From Chloroflexota bacterium (GTDB lineage Bacteria; Chloroflexota; Anaerolineae; Fen-1058): DNA of 6,119 nt. This document shows positions 1 through 4,777 of the stretch, in pieces. A program made the position numbers and the translations under genes. Below the pieces are notes generated by a model. The model saw only the letters and a program-made list of their open reading frames with translations. It ran no database searches and was not told the DNA's origin. Numbering within the stretch: position 1 is the first letter of the stretch; every line of letters starts with the position of its first letter. The DNA lies in the NCBI GenBank assembly GCA_016219235.1, contig JACRBO010000188.1:1-6119 (forward strand). Direction: 5' to 3'.

Positions 1-39
1 CGATTTAATAGCGTGGTGACGCGCGAGGTTCAACTGTGA
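1..39 (+). CDS. C-terminal tail of an unidentified upstream gene (partial)
   Basis: The first reading frame is open from the window edge and ends at TGA 37-39, giving a 12-residue tail (RFNSVVTREVQL). The stop lies 14 bp before the next start codon, which fits the end of an upstream gene in the same operon. So short a piece could be open by chance and cannot be assigned a function. Confidence 0.3.
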   Translation, partial: RFNSVVTREVQL

Positions 40-53
40 GAGGCAGTTAACGC

Positions 54-1358
54 ATGTCGCAAGTGTTTCGCATTGTCTACACTCAAACGCTCATCGGCGA
101 TGACGCGGGCACACTCACCGAGGCTCGCCCCGACATCCATTTCCAGGTCGGCTACGCGGCGATCGAGACCGGCTGGCTGCGCCGCTTTCAGCGGCGCTGG
201 TCAGACCTCGGCCTGCTGATTGGCCTGGGGCTGCATGCCCGGCCGCTGGACGGCGATGATCTCGATTTGCTGTGTGATCTGAAGTTGGTCGGGCCGCGCG
301 ACAAAGGCCGGCTCTATGCGCGCGTCACGGATCTGGGCCTGGCGGCCGTCACGGGCATCGAACGGGTCACCGGCATTCCGCAGTGTGCGAAGCGGCTGGC
401 CGCTGACGGCTTCCTGAGAGTGCTCGACCTGCCCGATAAGTTCCGTGACAGCCGGGGGCAGTTCAGCGGGCGGCATGCCTATCTGCTGCTCGGCTCGGTC
501 GTGTCACAGGCTGACAACCGTGAGGGGTTATCCCTCACGGCTGCCCGACCCCGTGAGGGGTTACCCCTCACGGTCCATGAGGGATTATCCCTCACAAAGC
601 TTATACCTTCGTCTTCTACACTTTCTAACGAAAGTGGGGCGGTGACCGCCCCGCCGGCTGACGCGACGCCAGCCACCCCTTCAAACGTGCCCGCTCTGGC
701 GATCGGAACTGCGACTGATCGGTCGACGCCTGACTCTGCCGGCAATGTCTTCGGCGCTCATCGTGCTGGGGACACAGCGAACACGTCGGCGGCAGGCGAT
801 CGTCTCGCCGCTGAACTGAAGCGGGCGTTGGCGCAGTCCAAAGTCGCCGAGGCTTTCTGGAGTCTCGTGGCCAACGCGCGCGAACTGGACGAGGGTTTCA
901 CCGCCGATGGCTTGCGCCTGGCGGCGCTGATGTTGACCCCGCTGCCGGAACGCCGCCGCCAGGTCCTCGACGATCTCCGTCGGATGCAAGGCCGCGCTGA
1001 TCTCAAAGCGGCCAAACGCTGCCACTACGTGATCGGCATGTTGACGCAGCAAATCGGCTCGACGCTCGGCCTCGGCCTGGATGCACAGGGCCGCTTGCGC
1101 GCGGTACCGACCAAATCGGACTACGCCGCGATTGGCGGTCTGGTGGATGAGCACGGCGCGGAAACACTCTGGCTCACAGCCTGCTCGATCGCCAGCCTGG
1201 CGATCGAAGGCAACCCGATCGACTATCTACGCGCGACGTTGATCCATCAACGCGATCGGCTGCCGCGGCCCAACGGCCAGCGCCCCGCCCTGGCGGGTCT
1301 GGGCGATCACAACGCGCTGGATTATGCCAGTGCGCAAGTTTTGCCTCAGGAGGTTTGA
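54..1358 (+). CDS. Putative replication initiator protein (lambda O / DnaD-like organisation) with an internal origin
   Basis: This 434-residue protein probably binds the origin and recruits the helicase loader encoded just downstream. Residues about 25-140 read like a winged-helix initiator domain: a hydrophobic helix-rich stretch (GWLRRFQRRWSDLGLLIGLGL) and then a helix-turn-helix-like segment (VTGIPQCAKRLAADGFLRVL). Residues 156-181 are three near-identical heptapeptides, REGLSLT, REGLPLT and HEGLSLT, encoded by DNA palindromes. A Ser/Thr/Ala/Pro-rich linker (about 182-255) follows, then a helical C-terminal domain (about 258-434) with no motif I recognise. The chosen ATG has a GAGAGG at 38-43 with a 10-base spacer. 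The stop is 4 bp from the ATPase start, so the two are translationally linked. The assignment rests on the initiator-then-loader gene order and the internal repeats more than on clear family signatures. A DNA-binding regulator is the alternative. Confidence 0.62.
   Translation: MSQVFRIVYTQTLIGDDAGTLTEARPDIHFQVGYAAIETGWLRRFQRRWSDLGLLIGLGLHARPLDGDDLDLLCDLKLVGPRDKGRLYARVTDLGLAAVTGIERVTGIPQCAKRLAADGFLRVLDLPDKFRDSRGQFSGRHAYLLLGSVVSQADNREGLSLTAARPREGLPLTVHEGLSLTKLIPSSSTLSNESGAVTAPPADATPATPSNVPALAIGTATDRSTPDSAGNVFGAHRAGDTANTSAAGDRLAAELKRALAQSKVAEAFWSLVANARELDEGFTADGLRLAALMLTPLPERRRQVLDDLRRMQGRADLKAAKRCHYVIGMLTQQIGSTLGLGLDAQGRLRAVPTKSDYAAIGGLVDEHGAETLWLTACSIASLAIEGNPIDYLRATLIHQRDRLPRPNGQRPALAGLGDHNALDYASAQVLPQEV
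518..597. repeat. Three palindromic iterons inside the initiator gene
   Basis: Three 23-bp units start at 518, 551 and 575 (33 and 24 bp apart). Unit 1 (518-540) has perfect 9-bp arms CCGTGAGGG/CCCTCACGG. Unit 2 (551-573) has perfect 10-bp arms CCGTGAGGGG/CCCCTCACGG around TTA. Unit 3 (575-597) is weaker at its edges, with 7-bp arms TGAGGGA/TCCCTCA around TTA. Their spacing keeps all three in the same coding frame. Repeated palindromes in the middle of an initiator gene are the expected form of initiator binding sites; binding itself is inferred. Confidence 0.75.
518..640. other. Putative replication origin (iterons plus A+T-rich unwinding region)
   Basis: Immediately right of the third palindrome, about 594-634 is roughly 60% A+T by my count, in a gene that is otherwise strongly GC-rich. 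The strand is pyrimidine-biased here (TTATACCTTCGTCTTCTACA from 601). Iterons followed by an A+T-rich stretch inside the initiator gene reproduce the layout of the lambda origin in gene O. Function as an origin is inference from layout and neighbours. Confidence 0.5.
1348..1353 (+). promoter_or_regulatory. Ribosome binding site AGGAGG that fixes the ATPase start at 1363
   Basis: A full AGGAGG lies 9 bases before ATG 1363. The reading frame also has an ATG at 1324, but that one has no purine-rich site in front of it and would give a 13-residue extension read in overlap with the end of the initiator gene. The site lies inside the last codons of the initiator gene, so the two genes are probably translationally coupled. 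Confidence 0.8.
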
Positions 1359-1362
1359 AGCT

Positions 1363-2055
1363 ATGCGACCACCCCGTGTGTTGGATTGCCCCGGTACGAC
1401 TTGTCCGGGCGCCTATCGCGCCGAAAATCTGCCGCCCGATCATCCCTGGTTTGGCCGGCTGGTGCCGTGCATCTGTGCGCTGCGCCGCCTGGCGCAACAG
1501 ACTGCGCAGCACTTGCCACCGGAGATTCGCCGCATGCAGTTCACGACCTATCAAGCCGCGCCGAATCAACGCGTGGCCCTGCGGCTGACCGAACAGTTCG
1601 CGGCCGATCCGTGGCAGGGCCGACCGCTGTTCACGCTGATCGGGCCGAACCGGACGGGCAAAACCCATCTCGCTGCCGCGATCACGAATGCCGTGTTGAA
1701 GCGGGGCGAACCGATCTGGTTTACGCGCGTGCCCGATCTGCTCGATGAACTGCGCAGCGGCTACGCCGACGATACCTACCACCAACACCTCCTGCTGCTG
1801 CAACAGGCGCAACTGCTGGTGCTGGATGATCTGGGCGCCGAGCAGACCCAGGCGGGCGAACCGTATGCCGTTACGTGGTCGCAAGACAAGTTATTCCAGA
1901 TCATCGAGGCCCGTTTGCTGCATCAATTGCCGACGGTGATCACGACCAATCGGTTGAAGCCGATGTTGTCGCCGCGCATCGGCGCACGGCTGTGGGACGA
2001 GCGGCACGGCGTGGTCATCGCGCTCGAATCAGCGAAGAGCAAGTCAGACCGGTGA
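1363..2055 (+). CDS. DnaC/IstB-family AAA+ ATPase, probable replicative helicase loader
   Basis: This 230-residue cytoplasmic ATPase is the size of DnaC, DnaI and IstB proteins. Visible motifs are Walker A GPNRTGKT (residues 94-101), Walker B LLVLDD (151-156), a sensor-1 segment VITTNR ending at N196-R197, and RIGARLWD (205-212), which corresponds to the arginine-finger box of DnaC-like proteins. The N-terminus has cysteines at 9, 14, 36 and 38, a possible zinc site comparable to the N-terminal zinc domain of DnaI, although the spacing is unusual. Family knowledge gives two roles: loading DnaB-type helicase at an origin, or assisting an IS21 transposase (IstB). The adjacent initiator with internal iterons and the absence of an IstA gene favour helicase loading. 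The Walker A loop has Asn-Arg where Pro-Gly is usual, but the essential G-x4-G-K-T is intact. Confidence 0.85.
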   Translation: MRPPRVLDCPGTTCPGAYRAENLPPDHPWFGRLVPCICALRRLAQQTAQHLPPEIRRMQFTTYQAAPNQRVALRLTEQFAADPWQGRPLFTLIGPNRTGKTHLAAAITNAVLKRGEPIWFTRVPDLLDELRSGYADDTYHQHLLLLQQAQLLVLDDLGAEQTQAGEPYAVTWSQDKLFQIIEARLLHQLPTVITTNRLKPMLSPRIGARLWDERHGVVIALESAKSKSDR

Positions 2056-2058
2056 CGC

Positions 2059-2081
2059 CCGCTGTTTCCCTGGAAACACGG
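2059..2081. repeat. Short intergenic hairpin between the ATPase and membrane-protein genes
   Basis: TGTTTCC (2063-2069) pairs with GGAAACA (2072-2078) across two bases. CCG (2059-2061) and CGG (2079-2081) extend the stem past one unpaired C. No T-run follows, so it is not a standard terminator. It might tune expression between the two gene pairs. Confidence 0.35.
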
Positions 2082-2097
2082 CCGGCAGGAAAAGATC

Positions 2098-2565
2098 ATG
2101 ATTGACCTCAAACTCCCGATCGAATTACCGCCGTTTGATGTGAGTAGCCTGTTACCGCTGCTGGCGCTGGTGATCCTCGGCGCGCTGATCTTGTTGGCGC
2201 TCACCGCCCGCACATTGATCGCCTCGCGGGCCTTTACGGTGATCGTTGTGGCCGCGATCATCATACTCGGCAGTGCGACGATCGTGGGCGGTCTGCAAGC
2301 GATCGCGCTGCTAATTGCCGTTGCGGGGCTGGTCGCCATCGGGCTGATCGTCACGTTAGGTCGCCAGCGCGAGGTATTGGATATGGTGCGGACTGTTGTC
2401 GATCGGCGCACGGCTCAACTGCCGCCGTCTCAACCGCCTGTGACCTTGATCGACACGCAGCGGCAGCAGCCGTCAACGACTTATCAACTGCCGGCCGCCG
2501 GTCAGACCTCAATGCCGCGTCGGCGCGCTCGATCAATTCGCTTGCCGCGCCATCTGGGTTTTTAG
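2098..2565 (+). CDS. Small membrane protein with three predicted transmembrane helices
   Basis: I do not recognise a family. The 155-residue product has three strongly hydrophobic segments at residues about 18-37, 45-64 and 67-87, separated by short loops. The remaining part (88-155) is polar, rich in Gln and Pro, and ends in a basic patch (RRRARSIRLPRHLGF), which should stay in the cytoplasm by the positive-inside rule. The start is supported by AGGA at 2087-2090 with a 7-base spacer. Its stop codon overlaps the ribosome binding site of the following lipoprotein gene, so the two are co-translated and may act together at the membrane. The size and helices would also suit a holin-like or conjugation accessory protein, but no motif supports either. 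Confidence 0.72.
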   Translation: MIDLKLPIELPPFDVSSLLPLLALVILGALILLALTARTLIASRAFTVIVVAAIIILGSATIVGGLQAIALLIAVAGLVAIGLIVTLGRQREVLDMVRTVVDRRTAQLPPSQPPVTLIDTQRQQPSTTYQLPAAGQTSMPRRRARSIRLPRHLGF

Positions 2566-2568
2566 GAG
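2564..2568 (+). promoter_or_regulatory. Ribosome binding site AGGAG overlapping the preceding stop codon
   Basis: The TAG stop of the membrane-protein gene (2563-2565) provides the first bases of AGGAG, which sits 6 bases before ATG 2575. This arrangement implies translational coupling and fixes the lipoprotein start. Confidence 0.7.
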
Positions 2569-2574
2569 ATCACG

Positions 2575-3042
2575 ATGCGTCACTCGATCTTGTTGATCAT
2601 CCTTAGCCTGCTGACCGCCTGCACACCGCCGATGGATCGCTGCACGGCGGATCCGAATCTGCCGGACTGCCGCGCTAATCAAGCGGTCGCGCAATCCACC
2701 ATCGCGGCGGCCAACGCCGATACGGATGCGCGCGTGCGGCAGGCCTACATGAAGGCCACGCAAGATGCGGTCGCGCTGCATGCTCAGGCGACGCAAGGCG
2801 CGATCAACACGCGGGCCACGGCCGAAGTAGTCTCGGCCAGTGCCACCCGTGTGGCGATGGAAAACAACGCGCTGCGCGAATCGCTGGCGCTGACCGCCAC
2901 GCTGCAAGCCGCGCAGTTCACGATCATCACCACGCGCACCGCGCTGGAAGGCGAGGCCAGCCTCAACCATCTGCGCCCCTCCTGCGTTCGTGACCGAACA
3001 GGGAAGGGAAAGAGGATCGACAAGGGCGGCGCAGTCCGATAA
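2575..3042 (+). CDS. Lipoprotein with an Ala/Thr/Gln-rich helical body, probably truncated at its 3' end
   Basis: The first 16 residues are a lipoprotein signal: a basic start, a hydrophobic core and the lipobox LTAC with C16 as the lipidated residue. Three more cysteines follow closely after it. Residues about 36-130 are a long Ala-rich stretch with recurring A-T-Q/R units (KATQDAV, QATQGAI, TRATAE, SATRVA), likely a single long helix or coiled coil outside the membrane. From about residue 137 the protein turns abruptly into a short Arg/Lys/Gly tail unlike the rest. The same Ala/Gln/Thr style, including another TRTALE segment, reappears at 4316-4678 beyond a lower-GC block. The simplest reading is that this gene lost its natural 3' end to an insertion near 2980, though a naturally short protein is possible. 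Function is unknown. Confidence 0.65.
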   Translation: MRHSILLIILSLLTACTPPMDRCTADPNLPDCRANQAVAQSTIAAANADTDARVRQAYMKATQDAVALHAQATQGAINTRATAEVVSASATRVAMENNALRESLALTATLQAAQFTIITTRTALEGEASLNHLRPSCVRDRTGKGKRIDKGGAVR

Positions 3043-3051
3043 GGACGCACC
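3028..3051 (-). terminator. Weak candidate terminator of the ubiquitin-like gene
   Basis: In minus-strand RNA, GGTGCGTCC pairs with GGACTGCGCC around TTATC, with one bulge and one G-U pair, starting 16 bases after the stop codon. Only a short mixed pyrimidine stretch (CCTCTTTCCC) follows after a gap, so efficiency is doubtful. The lipoprotein stop codon sits in the loop. Confidence 0.3.
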
Positions 3052-3067
3052 AAACGCTTGAGGACAA

Positions 3068-3925
3068 TTACGCCAGTTTCTTGGACTTGGCGCGACGGCG
3101 CACAAGCCAACCACCCGCCACGCCGATCGCCAGCGTGAGAAGTAGGATTATCAACCCATTACGCACGCTGCCCACCGCAGACATCGAACGCAGCACTATC
3201 GCCGTAGGGCCGGTGGGGGTGCCTAGCGTCCAATTGCTGAGGGAGGTTACGTTGCTCAAAGTGACGCAATTCGCGTCGGTATCCACGTTGCCACCCTGGT
3301 TCGTCCAGAGAGCACCGCCGATGTTCTTGAACGCCACCAGATCAGCTTCTATCACAGCATTGCTTTGGGCGAGTTCACCGTCCGTGTAACACAGCGTCAA
3401 ATTCAGGCTGTATTCGCCCGCACAGTCGTTCGTAATTGTCCAGTACAGCGGCATCTCACCAGGATCACTCGTTACACCAGGAAAGATATTAGTCTTGGTG
3501 ACTGTGATGTTAGCAGTTGTACATGTATGGCCGGTGTTGAATTGTGCCAGTATGTTGGTGCTACCAATTGCCACCTGACTGGTGCCGACTGAAGCCACGT
3601 CGGTTGCGCGAATCACCAACTTGAGAGTTGAATTCTTCGTGATTTCGTAGTCAGCCAGCGTGCGGCCATCTTCCAGGACTATGCCCGCAAACATCAAGAC
3701 CTGTTGGTCTAGCGGTATGCCTTCGCTATCCTGGATTTTCGCCTTGACCTGATCGATCGTGTCACTCTGTTCTACATCCAGAGTGATGAGACTGCCGCCA
3801 ACTTCAACTTGCACGAAAATCTGCATCGCCAGCACCGGCATAACTCCAACCATCACGCTCAACGCGATGGCCAGCAGCAGGGCCAGCCCAATTCTGGGCG
3901 CAGCGATCAAACTTTTGGAATACAT
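3068..3925 (-). CDS. Exported, membrane-anchored protein with an N-terminal ubiquitin domain
   Basis: Residues 1-33 are a signal peptide (basic start, long hydrophobic core, VLA before the cut). Residues 34-106 are a ubiquitin domain: MQIFV, SDTI, VKAKIQD, EGIP, DQQ, FAG, LEDGRTL, DY and STL match eukaryotic ubiquitin in order, about 50 of 76 positions by my alignment with one inserted residue. The conjugating C-terminal Gly-Gly is absent; the chain runs into a linker. Residues about 125-235 ([36 protein letters not shown]) resemble a beta-rich domain common near the C-terminus of bacterial surface proteins, here with cysteines 135, 168, 179 and 220. Residues 257-275 form a membrane helix and the protein ends [10 protein letters not shown]. 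The start has AAGGA at 3933-3937, 7 bases away. It probably sits on the cell surface; its partner is unknown. Lower GC than neighbouring genes suggests transfer. Confidence 0.85.
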   Translation of the reverse strand: MYSKSLIAAPRIGLALLLAIALSVMVGVMPVLAMQIFVQVEVGGSLITLDVEQSDTIDQVKAKIQDSEGIPLDQQVLMFAGIVLEDGRTLADYEITKNSTLKLVIRATDVASVGTSQVAIGSTNILAQFNTGHTCTTANITVTKTNIFPGVTSDPGEMPLYWTITNDCAGEYSLNLTLCYTDGELAQSNAVIEADLVAFKNIGGALWTNQGGNVDTDANCVTLSNVTSLSNWTLGTPTGPTAIVLRSMSAVGSVRNGLIILLLTLAIGVAGGWLVRRRAKSKKLA

Positions 3926-4251
3926 AGCCTGTTCCTTGTTCGTTGAATTTAGAAGCCGGTCGTGTCATTCATTTGACAGGCGAGCGACGCCTTGTACGAC
4001 TTGCGCGAGGCGGTTTTATTGTGGCCTAGATAAACCAACTCCACTTGCAACTAGAGCACATCCGTCCATTTTACTTAGCTCCGTGTTGCGATTTTGTTTG
4101 CGCTTTGACCCTGCACACGCCTCTCGATTTCCTACGAGTCTACTATGATCCTTTGCGACGATGGGTTACAGAGAAGTTACAGAGGCATAATTATCCGTAA
4201 AATCAACCGAGGAGCAGGTTTCGAAGGCAGCGCTAAGCGGGGCAAGAGAAA
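3926..4251. other. Intergenic stretch upstream of the ubiquitin-like gene
   Basis: This stretch of about 325 bases has low GC and no coding frame with a believable protein. It holds the 5' region of the ubiquitin-like gene, including its ribosome binding site (3933-3937), a small inverted repeat GTCA/TGAC at 3964-3977, and a 9-bp direct repeat at 4165-4184. I could not place a confident promoter for the minus-strand gene. Confidence 0.5.
4165..4191 (+). promoter_or_regulatory. Direct-repeat operator with a -10-like box
   Basis: GTTACAGAG occurs at 4165-4173 and again at 4176-4184, an 11-bp period, so both copies face the same side of the helix. CATAAT (4186-4191) follows at once and matches the -10 consensus at five of six bases. 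Such spacing is typical of OmpR/PhoB-type response regulator sites that replace a -35 box. It would drive plus-strand transcription toward 4264-4678. The regulator and function are inferred. Confidence 0.35.
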
Positions 4252-4286
4252 AGGCCGATCAGCGTGGGCTGCACGCTGATCGGCCT
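4252..4286 (-). terminator. Perfect 15-bp hairpin with a U-run on the minus strand
   Basis: Left arm 4252-4266 (AGGCCGATCAGCGTG) is fully complementary to right arm 4272-4286 around a 5-base loop. Read on the minus strand the stem runs into TTTTCTCTT, the form of an intrinsic terminator; on the plus strand only a poor T-stretch follows. It could stop antisense or read-through transcription from the right before it reaches the ubiquitin-like gene. Confidence 0.55.
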
Positions 4287-4329
4287 ATGTGTTCTAGTCT
4301 TCGTCGTCGGCGGCGATGATGGCGGCGGG
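4264..4329 (+). other. Out-of-frame membrane-helix segment preceding the Ala/Gln-rich coding region
   Basis: From GTG 4264 this frame reads VGCTLIGLCVLVFVVGG and then DDGGG: one hydrophobic helix and a Gly/Asp hinge. The following frame starts within it and carries on with GQQQAALQ. Dropping one G from the GGG at 4327-4329 joins the two frames smoothly into GGDDGGGQQQAALQ. AAAAGG at 4249-4254 could be a ribosome site, though it sits partly inside the hairpin. This may be the true N-terminus of the downstream protein. Confidence 0.4.
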
Positions 4330-4678
4330 CCAACAACAAGCCGCGCTGCAAGCCACGGCCATCGTGCAGCAAACGCGCACCGCGCTGGAGATCAGCGCAC
4401 AACAAACGCGCGACGCGGTCAGCGTGCAGGCCACCGCCACGGCTCAGGCGTTGCAGGTGAAAGCGACGCAGGCGGCGCTGGAGCAAACGCGGGTGGCCGC
4501 GCTGGGCAAGGGCGCGCAACCGCAAGCCGCGCAGCCGGCCGCAGTCGTGCCCGATATGGCAGCGATCATAGAGGAAACGGTCAAGCGGTTGATGCAAGCG
4601 CAAGCCGATCAAGCCGCGCAAGCGCAGCCGGCAGAGTCGAAACCGCGCAAGCCACGCAAGGCACGCGGGGCAGAGTAG
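4316..4678 (+). CDS. Ala/Gln/Thr-rich helical protein, probable 3' fragment or frameshifted gene
   Basis: The 120-residue frame is almost entirely Ala, Gln, Thr, Val and charged residues in a helical, coiled-coil-like pattern (QATATAQALQ, KATQAALEQTR). A more ordinary helix follows (AAIIEETVKRLMQAQADQ), then a basic tail (ESKPRKPRKARGAE). ATG 4316 and ATG 4319 have no ribosome binding site, and the frame is open upstream only to a stop at 4295-4297, so this is unlikely to be the original start. Two explanations fit. It may be the displaced end of the lipoprotein gene at 2575, which has the same composition and also contains TRTALE. Or it may be a separate small membrane protein starting at about 4264 that carries a one-base frameshift. 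A strong terminator follows 26 bp after the stop. Function is unknown. Confidence 0.55.
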   Translation: MMAAGQQQAALQATAIVQQTRTALEISAQQTRDAVSVQATATAQALQVKATQAALEQTRVAALGKGAQPQAAQPAAVVPDMAAIIEETVKRLMQAQADQAAQAQPAESKPRKPRKARGAE

Positions 4679-4704
4679 CCGCGGTACCACTTCACAGACA
4701 GACG

Positions 4705-4738
4705 CGCGCCGATCAGGGTCACGATCGGCGCGTGTTTT
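4705..4738 (+). terminator. Intrinsic terminator after the Ala/Gln-rich gene
   Basis: CGCGCCGATC (4705-4714) pairs perfectly with GATCGGCGCG (4723-4732) around an 8-base loop, followed by TGTTTTATT. Position and shape fit the end of the plus-strand transcription unit. The minus strand lacks a T-run, so it does not clearly serve the convergent gene on the right. Confidence 0.8.
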
Positions 4739-4777
4739 ATTGGTCAATGAAGCGCGGGCCGCGTCTTCGATTGAGGA

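Larger units (their letters stand above)
2983..4297. other. Lower-GC block, putative inserted cargo segment
   Basis: Between the two Ala/Gln/Thr-rich coding pieces, base composition falls clearly below both flanks and the only convincing gene is the minus-strand ubiquitin-like gene. I looked for a target duplication or matching terminal repeats at the edges and found none convincing. The boundaries are therefore approximate and no transfer mechanism can be named. Each edge region carries a hairpin (3028-3051 and 4252-4286). Confidence 0.4.

Noticed and set aside
518..597. Short CRISPR array
   Set aside because: The units are palindromes inside a coding frame with gaps of 10 and 1 bp between them, so there are no spacers of the usual length, and no cas gene is near.
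1174..1884. Long minus-strand frame opposite the initiator and ATPase genes
   Set aside because: It runs antisense to the clear ATPase motifs, has no ribosome site and a composition typical of a complementary-strand shadow.
2533..3114. Minus-strand frame opposite the lipoprotein
   Set aside because: Arg/Gly-rich product without domain features, antisense to a lipoprotein with a clear lipobox, so a shadow.
3973..4000. TTGACA with a TACGAC box 16 bases later on the plus strand
   Set aside because: The -10 box is poor and no plus-strand gene lies close downstream; it points away from the ubiquitin-like gene.
2983..4297. Insertion sequence or integron cassette boundaries for the lower-GC block
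   Set aside because: No transposase or integrase is inside it, and I found no convincing terminal inverted repeats, target duplication or attC core sites at the edges.
4259..4747. Minus-strand frame rich in Arg and Leu
   Set aside because: Shadow of the Ala/Gln/Thr repeats on the plus strand; it also includes both hairpins, which would not be expected in a coding region.
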